NCBI GenBank assembly: GCA_045542595.1
Contig: JAZQLI010000003.1
Coordinates: 1 to 64,000 of the forward strand
From: Scatosoma sp045542595
GTDB lineage: Bacteria > Bacillota > Clostridia > Christensenellales > Borkfalkiaceae
Direction of reading: 5' to 3'
Length of the DNA stretch: 64,000 nucleotides
Positions within the stretch are counted from its first letter, which is position 1; every line of letters starts with the position of its first letter. The notes beneath the pieces were generated by a model. That model did no database searches, was not told the DNA's origin, and worked only from the letters and a program-made list of their open reading frames with translations. Positions 48,681 to 57,691 of this stretch are shown piece after piece. Both the position numbers and the translations under genes were made by a program.

Positions 48681-51600
48681 TTATTCTACCGTGCCTGCGC
48701 CCAGCTTGCTTTCCACTTCCGCAAGCTTGACGGAGACGATTTTGGATACGCCTTTTTCTTGCATAGTTACCCCAAAAAGCGAATCTGCTTGATTCATCGT
48801 CGGTTTTCTGTGCGTGATGACGATAAACTGCGTTTCTTGTGCAAAACGCTTTAAATACGAAGCAAATCTATCCACGTTAGCGTCGTCGAGCGCCGCTTCA
48901 ATTTCGTCCAAAATACAGAACGGCATAGGATGCGAACGCAAGATAGCGAACAAAATAGCGATTGCCGTCAAAGCGCGTTCGCCGCCTGAAAGCAAGGAAA
49001 TTTTCGTGAGTTTTTTGCCCGGGGGACAAGCCACGATTTCCACGCCGGCCTCCAAGGGGTCTTCCCCCTCTTCGTAATTGATTTGCAGTTCCGCTTTGCC
49101 GCCGCCAAACAGTTCTTTAAACGTAATTTTGAAATTATCGTTAATTTTGTTAAACCCTTCGTTGAAAATGCGAAGCATTTCCGCACGGATTTCGTCGAGT
49201 GCAGACTGCAAATCGTCAATGGCTTTTTGCAAATCGTCGCGCTGGGTTATCATTTCGTCGCAATGGGTTTTTTCGTATTCGTATTCTTCCACCGCGTTGG
49301 GGTTGACCGCACCGAGCATAGTAATTTTGCGTTTCAACGCCGCGATAATGGTTGCCGCTTCTTCTACGTTGAAATTCTCCGTGCGAAGGGGCAAGCAGCC
49401 TTCGTAGTCCAGCTCGTACGCTTCTTCCATTCGTTGACGGATATTTTCCAAGTTGGTATCAATTTTGGAAATTTCCAACTCGCATTTATACCGCTTATCC
49501 GATTGTTTGGTAAGCGTTTCTTGCAAAGACGTTTTTTCTTCTTCCAACGCAAGCTGCGTAGCGTTGATGGCTTCTTTTTCCTTGCTGAGCGCAGTAATTT
49601 CGTCTACTATCGCTTGTACTGCCGCGCGCTCTTCTTCCGTAAGTTCCTTTTCCTGCGCTTCCGCTTCCAAGCCGTTTAAACGAGTTTGCGTATCCGTCTT
49701 TTCGTATTCCATATCCAAAATACGTTTGACAAGGTCTTCCTTTTCCACCGTCAAGCGAGCAACAGCGTCCGTTTGCGTTTCGATTGCCGAGCGCAACGCC
49801 GTGTATTCGATTTCCGCTTTTCTAAGCGTTTCACTCTTTATCGCACGCTCTTCTTTGAACGCGTCGCATTGCCCTTTTTGCGTTTCCATTTGCTCTTGTG
49901 CGGCAAGCTTACGCGAACGGATTTCTTCTTCACTCATAGAAGAATTCGCTTCTTCAAATTGCAGCTGCGACAGTTTCGTATTGAGTTCTTGAAGGGCAGC
50001 AAGGTAGGTTTCTTCGTCCGTTTCCGCATCGGAAATTTGTTGACGGAGTGCCGTTTCGCGTTGCATAAGCCCTGCAATTTCGCTGTTTGCACCCTGATAT
50101 TTTTCACGGAGTGCTTCTACCGCTTCTTCCGCTTCGCGTTTTGCCTTTTCGCTTTCGGCGATTGCCGCCTTTAATTTTTCGATATATTTTTGTTTCTTTA
50201 AGATATTCTCTTTACATTCTTGAATTTTACGCTCGTTAGAAAGCAACGAACCTGCCGATTTGGCGCGGCTACCGCCCGTCATAGAACCGCTGGTAGCAAT
50301 TACGTCGCCGTCGAGCGTTACAATTTTGAAAAGATTGCCGTATTTTTTAGCAATAGCCGTTGCGTTGGCTATGTTATCGCAAACGAGCGTATTACCCAAA
50401 AGGTTGGAAATGACGTTATAATAATATTCGTCGTATTTCACAAGTTCGGTAGCCAAGCCCATTGCGCCGCGTTCGTTTAACGCGCGTTGAATTTCACGGG
50501 AATCGGGACGGGGGCGCATACTGGTAACGGGCAAAAAGCTGGCTACGCCGCCGTTGGTGCGCTTCAAATATTCGATAAGATATTTCGCATCGTCCGCCGT
50601 GGGGGTTACGATATTTTGCATCGCGCCGCCAAACGCCGTTTCGATTGCCGTTTCATAGCGTTGGTCGGTAGATACTACGTCCGCAAGCGCGCCGCGCAGG
50701 TGTTTGCCTACTTCCGCGTTGGTTTTGGCTATCGAAAGTAAACGGCGTACCGATTCTTTATAGCCTTCGAAACGGTTTTTCAAACTTACGTACATTTCCA
50801 AATTGTCTCTAAGCGAAGCAATTTGTCCGTTTGCGCTAAACAACTCTTGATTGAAATCGTTCACGGTGAGTTGCATTTCCCGCGCTTCTTCTTGCTTTTC
50901 TTCAAATTCGCGCATGCCTTCCGCTGTGAGTGATTGCAATTTCTTCAAGTCTTTATGTACGGAAGTAAGTTCGTCTTGTAAGCGTTCCTTTCTTTCTTGC
51001 GTTTTCTTAAGCGCGGCGGAAATTTCTTCGCTGCGGTCTTTCGTCGCTTCCATACGCGCCGTAAGCGTACCCAAGTTTTTCTTGAGCTCGGATAAATCGT
51101 CCGCGGTGGAAAGCTGACTTAAACGGCTTTCGTCGGAAAGCTTTTCAAAAACTTCTATCTTTTTATCGAGTGCCGCCACCGCCGCACGCAATACTTCCGT
51201 TTCCGTTTCCAGCTCGTTTACGCGTTTGGTATCTTGTTCCGTCTTCTTTTCCGTACGTGCAATTTCGTCGTCGATTTCCCCGATACGCACTTTGCTTGCC
51301 GCAAGCATTTCCGTTGCCGCTTGTATTTGCGAACGGTACGTTTTGATACGCTCTTCTACCAGCTTTCTTTCGCCGTCTTTACGCTCGTTGCCTACCGATA
51401 ATTCTACACGCTTATCGTTGAGTTCGGTAAGGCGGATATCGGCTACGTTTATCTTTTCGCGGTTTTCGTCTAAACGACGGTTGATGCGTTCGATACTCGT
51501 ATTCAAATCGATAATTTTATCGGAAATGAGTGCGACGTCCTTTTTAAATTTACTCTTCTCATTTTCCGCGTTTTCATAGCGGTAAATATACGTATTTGCT

Positions 51601-52289
51601 TCGTTGCGTTTTAAGCTTTCGGAATATTCGTTATATTCCATTGCCGCTTCCGCCGCCTTTTTCATCTTCGGCAAACGGCTTTCTACTTCGTCGATACGTT
51701 GACGGTAGATAAATAAATTCTCGTTGGAGTCTTCAATTTTACGCTCGATTTCTTCCTTATGGGATTTATACACCATAAGCCCCGTGGCTTCTTCGAAGAT
51801 AAGACGTCTGTCTTCAGGGCGCGCGTTCATAATTTGTTCCACCTTGCCCTGTCCGATAATAGAATACCCTTCTTTACCTAAGCCGATACCGTGGAAAAGC
51901 GTTGTTAAATCGCGCAGGCGGCAGGCTTGTCCGTTAATGAGATATTTACTTTCGTATTTATCGTCGGAAACGCGTTGCAAACGGCGCGTCATAGCCACTT
52001 CTTCCGCATCTACGTCGAAAATGCGGTTGCCGTTGTCAAACACCAACGTTACTTCGCAAAAAGAGTGCGCTTTTCTTTCCAGCGTACCGCCGAACACGAC
52101 GTCTTTCATATTCGAACCGCGCAGGGATTTGGCTGACTGTTCGCCAAGCACCCAACGCACCGCGTCCGCTACGTTACTCTTTCCGCAACCGTTAGGCCCT
52201 ACGATACAGGTTACCCCTTCTTCAAACCGAATGGTTGTTTTGTCGGCAAACGATTTAAAACCGACGAGTTGTATTTCCTTTAAATCCAC
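48681..52289 (-). CDS. smc: chromosome segregation ATPase SMC
   Basis: 1202 aa, the usual length. N-terminal Walker A CIVGPNGCGKSNVADAVRWV, coiled coil from about 165 to 500, hinge at about 510-650 (GNTLVCDNIANATAIAKKYG near its end), second coiled coil, and the C-terminal ABC part with LLSGGERALTAIAILFAI and FCILDEIEAALDDANVDRF. It folds with ScpA/B to compact chromosomes. The start codon is GTG with AAAGGAG six nt upstream. Confidence 0.98.
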   Translation of the reverse strand: MDLKEIQLVGFKSFADKTTIRFEEGVTCIVGPNGCGKSNVADAVRWVLGEQSAKSLRGSNMKDVVFGGTLERKAHSFCEVTLVFDNGNRIFDVDAEEVAMTRRLQRVSDDKYESKYLINGQACRLRDLTTLFHGIGLGKEGYSIIGQGKVEQIMNARPEDRRLIFEEATGLMVYKSHKEEIERKIEDSNENLFIYRQRIDEVESRLPKMKKAAEAAMEYNEYSESLKRNEANTYIYRYENAENEKSKFKKDVALISDKIIDLNTSIERINRRLDENREKINVADIRLTELNDKRVELSVGNERKDGERKLVEERIKTYRSQIQAATEMLAASKVRIGEIDDEIARTEKKTEQDTKRVNELETETEVLRAAVAALDKKIEVFEKLSDESRLSQLSTADDLSELKKNLGTLTARMEATKDRSEEISAALKKTQERKERLQDELTSVHKDLKKLQSLTAEGMREFEEKQEEAREMQLTVNDFNQELFSANGQIASLRDNLEMYVSLKNRFEGYKESVRRLLSIAKTNAEVGKHLRGALADVVSTDQRYETAIETAFGGAMQNIVTPTADDAKYLIEYLKRTNGGVASFLPVTSMRPRPDSREIQRALNERGAMGLATELVKYDEYYYNVISNLLGNTLVCDNIANATAIAKKYGNLFKIVTLDGDVIATSGSMTGGSRAKSAGSLLSNERKIQECKENILKKQKYIEKLKAAIAESEKAKREAEEAVEALREKYQGANSEIAGLMQRETALRQQISDAETDEETYLAALQELNTKLSQLQFEEANSSMSEEEIRSRKLAAQEQMETQKGQCDAFKEERAIKSETLRKAEIEYTALRSAIETQTDAVARLTVEKEDLVKRILDMEYEKTDTQTRLNGLEAEAQEKELTEEERAAVQAIVDEITALSKEKEAINATQLALEEEKTSLQETLTKQSDKRYKCELEISKIDTNLENIRQRMEEAYELDYEGCLPLRTENFNVEEAATIIAALKRKITMLGAVNPNAVEEYEYEKTHCDEMITQRDDLQKAIDDLQSALDEIRAEMLRIFNEGFNKINDNFKITFKELFGGGKAELQINYEEGEDPLEAGVEIVACPPGKKLTKISLLSGGERALTAIAILFAILRSHPMPFCILDEIEAALDDANVDRFASYLKRFAQETQFIVITHRKPTMNQADSLFGVTMQEKGVSKIVSVKLAEVESKLGAGTVE

Positions 52290-52300
52290 AACGTACTCCT

Positions 52301-52963
52301 TTACTTGTTTTTCTTCAATTTAGTCAATTCCCACAAAAGCCTTGCGGAAGCCAAGCTTTCCGCTTCCTTTTTGCTTTTGCCTTCGCCTTTTGCGCTTTCT
52401 CCCAGCGCGTATACCGTGGTATAGAACATAGGCGTATGGTCTTTACCCGTTTTTACCGTTTCATAGCGGGGTGGCTTTTCTCCGCGTTTTTCTAAAAACT
52501 CTTTCAAGTCGCCTTTCGGGTTATCTACCGATTGCCCCGCTGTGAGATTGCCGTGCTTTAAAATAAACGTTTCCGCCGCTTTATATCCGCCGTCGAGATA
52601 AATTGCCGCGACAACGGCTTCAAACAGACTAGATTTAGGCTTACCGTGTAAATTATGCACCGTGCCTTCGTATAATAAATATTTCCACACGTCTAAAGCG
52701 TCGATAGCCGAATCTAATGCGTTTTGGCACACCAGCCTTTGCCGTTCGGCAGTGAGTTTGCCTGCCGTGGCTTTTGGGTTGCGTGCATATTGCCAGTTGG
52801 TAACGACAAGCTGTAATACCGCGTCGCCTAAATACTCCATTCTGTCGTTATGCGTGCCACCGTGCGTGTTGGCATACGTTACGTGCGTAAACGCTTCACG
52901 AAGCAAGTCTTCGTTGTGAAACGTATATCCTAATTTTTTTTCGATTTCTTCTCGAAATAACAT
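52301..52963 (-). CDS. rnc: ribonuclease III
   Basis: 220 aa. The catalytic domain has HNDRMEYLGDAVLQLVVTN (the signature helix) and SLFEAVVAAIYLDGGY; a double-stranded RNA-binding domain spans about 150-217 (KGDLKEFLEKRGEKPP, KGEGKSKKEAESLASARL). It processes rRNA and dsRNA. Overlaps plsX by one base (TAATG). Confidence 0.97.
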   Translation of the reverse strand: MLFREEIEKKLGYTFHNEDLLREAFTHVTYANTHGGTHNDRMEYLGDAVLQLVVTNWQYARNPKATAGKLTAERQRLVCQNALDSAIDALDVWKYLLYEGTVHNLHGKPKSSLFEAVVAAIYLDGGYKAAETFILKHGNLTAGQSVDNPKGDLKEFLEKRGEKPPRYETVKTGKDHTPMFYTTVYALGESAKGEGKSKKEAESLASARLLWELTKLKKNK

Positions 52964-54018
52964 TATTCCGCCCCGTTCGTCTTCTCAGTGCTTGCCTGCG
53001 TTGCGGTTTGGTCTAAATTGAAACGGTCGATCATCTCTTTCATTTTACCCACCATATCGCCGCGGACTGCGTTTGCCGCTTGATGAATACATACCGAGAA
53101 CCCACGCGCTTTCGAATTGCCGTGCCCTTTTACCACCGCTTTGGAAAGCCCTAAAAACATTGCGCCGCCCTTGCCCTCGTAATCGAGCTTGCCCTTGATG
53201 CCCTTGATGATATCCATAGAAAGCGCCGCGCGGATTTTCGTCCACAAATTACGCTTAAATTCTCCGTTTAAAATGACGGAAACCGCTTTGCCGCAACCTT
53301 CCACCGCTTTCATAGCGATATTGCCTGTGAAACCGTCGGCTACCATTACGTCAACGTCGCCGTACATCAAATCGCGTCCTTCCACATTACCTACGTAATG
53401 GATACCCTGCGTTTCTTTCAAAAGTACGTTCGTTTCCTGTTGCAATAAAAGTCCTTTATGGTCTTCCGTGCCGTTATTCAAAAGCCCTACCTTGGGTGCT
53501 TTTACGCCGTACGCCGATTGTGCGTACGCCGTTGCCATAATGGCGAAATGTACTAAATTGACAGGCTTACATTCTAAGTTCGCTCCGCAATCGCAAAGGA
53601 AGGTGGTTGCGCCCCTGTGATTAGGAATTGCAGGACAAAGCGCAGGGCGGGAAACGCCTTTCAATCTACCCAAGATAAGCACGCCTGCGGTGAGTACCGC
53701 ACCCGTCGAGCCCGAAGACACCAATCCGTCCGCTTTGCCTTCTTTAAGTAAGCGAAACGCCACGACGAGAGAAGAATCCTTTTTGTTTTTTACCGCTTTG
53801 GTGGGGATTTCTTCCATACCGATAGTTTCGGTGGTATGGACGATTTCCACACGCGACGCGTCGTATTTGTACGCGGAAAGTTCTTTTTCAATTTGCGGTT
53901 TATCCCCTACGAGAATCACCGACAAATCTTTATCCTCGTTTAAAGCCTTTATTGTGCCTGCCACCTGTTGTTGGGGAGCAAAATCGCCGCCCATTGCGTC
54001 TATTACGATTTTCGTCAT
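52963..54018 (-). CDS. plsX: phosphate acyltransferase PlsX
   Basis: 351 aa. IVIDAMGGDFAPQQQVAGTI is the signature start, SSGSTGAVLTAGVLILGRLK and LCDCGANLECKPVNLVHFAI are further family motifs, with VVADGFTGNIAMKAVEG in the second half. It makes acyl-phosphate for membrane lipid synthesis. The fabD-fabG-acpP genes that usually separate plsX from rnc are absent. Confidence 0.97.
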   Translation of the reverse strand: MTKIVIDAMGGDFAPQQQVAGTIKALNEDKDLSVILVGDKPQIEKELSAYKYDASRVEIVHTTETIGMEEIPTKAVKNKKDSSLVVAFRLLKEGKADGLVSSGSTGAVLTAGVLILGRLKGVSRPALCPAIPNHRGATTFLCDCGANLECKPVNLVHFAIMATAYAQSAYGVKAPKVGLLNNGTEDHKGLLLQQETNVLLKETQGIHYVGNVEGRDLMYGDVDVMVADGFTGNIAMKAVEGCGKAVSVILNGEFKRNLWTKIRAALSMDIIKGIKGKLDYEGKGGAMFLGLSKAVVKGHGNSKARGFSVCIHQAANAVRGDMVGKMKEMIDRFNLDQTATQASTEKTNGAE

Positions 54019-54031
54019 ACGTTACTTCTCC

Positions 54032-55423
54032 TTAGTAATCAAGATTAGAAACCGTTCTCGGGAAAGGAATGACGTCGCGGATATTTGCAATACCCGTCAA
54101 ATACATAACCATACGTTCAAACCCTAAACCAAAGCCGCTATGCGTCGTACCGCCGTATTTGCGTAAATCTAAATACCAAGAATAATCTTCGGGGTTCATT
54201 CCCAGTTCCTTAATACGGTTGAAAAGTTTATCGTAATCGTCTTCTCTTTGCGAGCCGCCGACAAGTTCCCCGATACCGGGCACGAGCAAATCTGCCGCCG
54301 CAACCGTTTTGCCGTCGGCGTTTTGTTTCATATAGAACGATTTGATTTCCTTTGGATAATCGGTAAGGAATACGGGCTTTTGGAATACGCTTTCCGTAAG
54401 GAAACGTTCGTGTTCACTTTGTAAATCTTTACCCCAGAAAATATTTTTATCGTCGAACTTATCCGCGTTCTTTTTCAAAATTTCAATCGCGTCCGTATAC
54501 GTAAGGCGAACGAACGCGTTTTCGGAAACGTTTTTCAAACGTTCTAACAAGCCTTTATCCACAAATTGATTTAAAAACGCAAGTTCGTCCTTGCACGTTT
54601 CGGAAACGTAATCGATTACGTATTTCACCATCGCTTCCGCTACGTCCATATCCCCTTGCAAATCGCAAAACGCCATTTCGGGTTCTATCATCCAAAATTC
54701 CGCTGCGTGGCGCGCCGTGTTCGAATGTTCCGCACGGAAAGTAGGGCCGAACGTATACACGTTGCCAAACGCCATTGCGTACGTTTCCGCATTCAGTTGT
54801 CCCGATACGGTAAGCGCGGCTTTTTTACCGAAAAAGTCGTTCTTGTAATCGAGTTTTTCTTTTGTATTGAGCGTATCCAAATCGAGCGTGGTTACTTGGA
54901 ACATAGCGCCTGCGCCTTCGCAATCGCTACCCGTGATAATGGGCGTATGCACGTACACAAACCCCCTATCGTTGAAGAATTTATGAATGGCAATCGCCGC
55001 TTCGCTACGGATACGGAACGCCGCGCCGAATAAATTCGTTCTCGGACGAAGATACGCAATTTCACGCAAAAATTCTACCGAGTGGCGTTTCTTTTGCAAA
55101 GGATAATCGGGCGTGGAAGCGCCTTCGATACGAATGTTTTTCGCCTTGATTTCATACGGTTGTTTATTTTCGGGCGTGAGTTCTACTACGCCTTCCACCA
55201 CAAGGGACATACCGACGTTGCCTTTGGCTATTTCGTCGTAATTTTCAAGGTTTGCCCTTTCAAATACGATTTGCGTACACTTGAAACAGCTACCGTCGTT
55301 GAGTTCGATAAAACCGAATGCCTTGGAATCGCGTATCGTACGCGCCCAACCTGCCACCGTAACCGTTTTGCCGCCGTATGCGGACGTGTTTTCGTTAAGT
55401 GTTTTCAGTTGTAATCTTTCCAT
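54032..55423 (-). CDS. asnS: asparaginyl-tRNA synthetase
   Basis: 463 aa class IIb synthetase. An N-terminal OB fold (about 1-115; VTVAGWARTIRDSKAFGFIE) binds the anticodon. The catalytic part has HTPIITGSDCEGAGAMFQVT, FGPTFRAEHSNTARHAAEFW (motif 2) and GFGLGFERMVMYLTGIANIR (motif 3). The Asn-type motif SDCEGAG separates it from AspRS. No T-box was found in its leader. Its own promoter lies 80 bp upstream. Confidence 0.97.
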   Translation of the reverse strand: MERLQLKTLNENTSAYGGKTVTVAGWARTIRDSKAFGFIELNDGSCFKCTQIVFERANLENYDEIAKGNVGMSLVVEGVVELTPENKQPYEIKAKNIRIEGASTPDYPLQKKRHSVEFLREIAYLRPRTNLFGAAFRIRSEAAIAIHKFFNDRGFVYVHTPIITGSDCEGAGAMFQVTTLDLDTLNTKEKLDYKNDFFGKKAALTVSGQLNAETYAMAFGNVYTFGPTFRAEHSNTARHAAEFWMIEPEMAFCDLQGDMDVAEAMVKYVIDYVSETCKDELAFLNQFVDKGLLERLKNVSENAFVRLTYTDAIEILKKNADKFDDKNIFWGKDLQSEHERFLTESVFQKPVFLTDYPKEIKSFYMKQNADGKTVAAADLLVPGIGELVGGSQREDDYDKLFNRIKELGMNPEDYSWYLDLRKYGGTTHSGFGLGFERMVMYLTGIANIRDVIPFPRTVSNLDY

Positions 55424-55500
55424 CGTAAACCTGCCTTTATTTTCAAGAGTCGTCCACCGTGTTTAAGCGGACTCCCTTGTATTATAATATATCGCTTTTA

Positions 55501-55529
55501 TTATAACATTTTTGATAAAAAAACACAAG
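55501..55529 (-). promoter_or_regulatory. promoter of asnS
   Basis: On the minus strand TTGTGT (55524-55529), 17 bp, TATAAT (55501-55506). A second TATAAT lies 16 bp further on (about 55482-55487) without a clear -35. Confidence 0.6.
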
Positions 55530-55553
55530 CGTTGAAAGGCAATTAACGGTTAT

Positions 55554-56375
55554 TTAATAGAGCGGATTTTCATTTTTTTTGACGAGAATACCCTGTACGG
55601 GGCGGTATTCGTCTATCCGTAAGCGTTTACTATACAATAACGAGTCGCCGTGGTAACGTTCGAGATACGCTTCGCTTTTTATTCCGTTTTTCGGAGAGCG
55701 GAGTATTTCGTCCTTCTCCCCGTCTTTCACGATGGGTGGCGGCGGCGAAATTTCTTCTAACACGTACGAACTGATTTCAAAACGGTCGAACGTTTTAACC
55801 GAGTCCGTTTGCGCGTAAAAACACACGCGCAGGCTGCCGCTGTTTACTTCCGTTTGCAAACGAACGGAATAGGCATAGGGATTGTATAACTTTAAATCGC
55901 TTTGCGAAGACACCATAGCATCGCGCGAAGGGGCTACGTAGGAAACGCGCAAGGAATGAGGGTGGAATTCGGTAACTTCCAAACCTGCTTTCAAGGCGGC
56001 ATTATATAGCGTAGTACTCACTTGACAAACGCCGCCGCCTACCCCTAAAACGTATTCGCCATTCACGATAATTTTCGCTTGTTGAAAGCCTGCTTCCTGC
56101 GTGCGCCGCCCTACCGTTTGGTTAAAGGAAAATTCGCCGTATGCCTGCAGCGTAATGCCGTCGATAAGCGCCGCCGCTATCGTTATATTTTGGCTTCTAC
56201 CCCTTTCTTCGGCGTTGAAATAGGTAGTATACGAAGCGTATTTCGTCCAAACGGGTTTTTCCGCCAACGCCCGACGATAGACTATGCCTTCTCCCCAAGG
56301 CAATAAAAAATGTAAAAAAAAGACGACGGAAACCGTCGCCAAGCGTATAATGGTCAATAGGGAATATTTTCGCAT
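55554..56375 (-). CDS. VanW family protein
   Basis: 273 aa. A membrane helix or signal at about 7-30 (IIRLATVSVVFFLHFLLPWG), then the VanW domain: AYGEFSFNQTVGRRTQEAGF, VNGEYVLGVGGGVCQVSTTL (the hallmark, with Cys) and EFHPHSLRVSYVAPSRDA. The domain is outside the membrane. VanW proteins occur in vancomycin-resistance clusters and widely elsewhere with unknown function. ATG at 56375 with AGGAG 11 nt upstream; a TTG at 56402 is an alternative. Confidence 0.9.
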   Translation of the reverse strand: MRKYSLLTIIRLATVSVVFFLHFLLPWGEGIVYRRALAEKPVWTKYASYTTYFNAEERGRSQNITIAAALIDGITLQAYGEFSFNQTVGRRTQEAGFQQAKIIVNGEYVLGVGGGVCQVSTTLYNAALKAGLEVTEFHPHSLRVSYVAPSRDAMVSSQSDLKLYNPYAYSVRLQTEVNSGSLRVCFYAQTDSVKTFDRFEISSYVLEEISPPPPIVKDGEKDEILRSPKNGIKSEAYLERYHGDSLLYSKRLRIDEYRPVQGILVKKNENPLY

Positions 56376-56397
56376 ACGTTCGCACTCTCCTTTCCCG

Positions 56398-56412
56398 TTC
56401 AACGCGTACCTG
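56398..56412 (-). repeat. 15-bp intergenic motif, copy 2
   Basis: On the minus strand CAGGTACGCGTTGAA, identical to copy 1, in the leader of the VanW-type gene. It adjoins GTACCCAGGTAC, a small palindrome. Confidence 0.7.
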
Positions 56413-56460
56413 GGTACTTGATTTCCCGTTTAGTATGCGTAAAAGAAGAAGAGTTATACT

Positions 56461-57558
56461 CTATTTATTGCCGTCCGTTTTTACCCGTCCGTTTTCAATG
56501 CGAATTTTATTGCAGTCCGCGCCGTACAGCACGCGTTCGGCGTGCGTACAGGTAAGCACCGTTTGCATACCGCCGATACGTTTGAGCAGCTTCTTTCTAC
56601 GGGGTAAATCGAGCTCACTCATCACGTCGTCAAGCACTAAAATGGGGTATTCCCCCGCAACGTCTTTGAAAATTTGCACTTCGGCGAGCTTTAAAGAAAG
56701 TGCTGCCGTACGCGTTTGCCCTTGCGAAGCGTATGCCTTAGCGTCCGCGCCGGCAATGAGTACCGTTAAATCGTCGCGGTGCGGACCTACCGTGGTAAAA
56801 CCCAAACGCAAATCCTTTTCATACGAAGCGGAAAGCCGTTTTAAAAGCGTTTTGGAAATTTGTTCTTCGTCCCCTTCGTAACGCTTATCCATCGTAACTT
56901 CCAGCGTTTCCGCATTATCCGTTAAATACGAGTGAAAGTCCTTCGCATAGGGAGTAAGCTTTTGTAAAAATTCCGCGCGTTTTTTCACGATTGTAGCGGC
57001 GTATTGACAAAGCTGTTCGTCCCAAACGGGCAACGTATCCAACACCAAATTGATATCGGGGTTTTTCAAAAGCGCATTGCGCTGGTCGAGTATTTTATTG
57101 TACCGCAAAAGCGCCGTATAATAAGACGGGGAATTTTGGGAGATGGAAATATTCATAAAACGTCGGCGTTCGTCCGGTCCGTCTTGGATAAGGCGAAGTT
57201 CGCCGGGGGAGAAAAACACGCTGCCCAAATGTCCCATTAAATCGGCATTTTTGGAAATTTTACTGCCGTTAACGCGGATTTCCCGTTTGTTTTCGTAAAT
57301 ATTCGCTTCAATGGTTACGTTGCCGTAGCGGTTTTCCGCTTCCGCGCGGATATACGCGCTTTCCGCGCCCATTTTTATCAGTTGTTTATCGTGGCGGATA
57401 CGCAGCGAAGCACCCGTGCAAAGATAGAAAACGGCTTCCGCACAGTTGGTTTTTCCCTGCGCGTTTTTGCCGAAGAGCACGTTCAGCCCTTCGGAAAAAG
57501 AGAATTGTTCGTTCCCGTAATTTCTGAAATTTTGAAGAAATAATTTTTTTATTTGCAT
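56461..57558 (-). CDS. recF: DNA replication/repair protein RecF
   Basis: 365 aa ABC-type ATPase. NFRNYGNEQFSFSEGLNVLF then GKNAQGKTNCAEAVFYLC (Walker A), SPGELRLIQDGPDERRRFMN, the signature SQGQTRTAALSLKLAEVQIF and LVLDDVMSELDLPRRKKL (Walker B). It loads RecA at gaps. It is divergent from dnaA, whereas the usual order is dnaA-dnaN-recF on one strand. Confidence 0.97.
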   Translation of the reverse strand: MQIKKLFLQNFRNYGNEQFSFSEGLNVLFGKNAQGKTNCAEAVFYLCTGASLRIRHDKQLIKMGAESAYIRAEAENRYGNVTIEANIYENKREIRVNGSKISKNADLMGHLGSVFFSPGELRLIQDGPDERRRFMNISISQNSPSYYTALLRYNKILDQRNALLKNPDINLVLDTLPVWDEQLCQYAATIVKKRAEFLQKLTPYAKDFHSYLTDNAETLEVTMDKRYEGDEEQISKTLLKRLSASYEKDLRLGFTTVGPHRDDLTVLIAGADAKAYASQGQTRTAALSLKLAEVQIFKDVAGEYPILVLDDVMSELDLPRRKKLLKRIGGMQTVLTCTHAERVLYGADCNKIRIENGRVKTDGNK

Positions 57559-57613
57559 AATTTACGAAAACACCGCCCAAAATCGCTTTCTTTTCGTCGC
57601 GTTTTGTATTATA

Positions 57614-57642
57614 ATTATATCAAATAATTTTGCAAATTTCAA
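57614..57642 (-). promoter_or_regulatory. promoter of recF, overlapping the dnaA -10
   Basis: On the minus strand TTGAAA (57637-57642), 17 bp, TATAAT (57614-57619). A plus-strand TATAAT (57610-57615), the probable dnaA -10, overlaps it by two bases; the dnaA -35 is weak (TTTCTT). Confidence 0.65.
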
Positions 57643-57691
57643 GTTATAGAAGCCAGAAAAGAAAAATAATCGATAAACAGGGGATAAAGTT

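Noticed and set aside
55424..55553. T-box leader for asnS
   Set aside because: No AGGGTGGNACCGCG sequence and no long specifier stem; the 130-bp gap is too short for a normal T-box.
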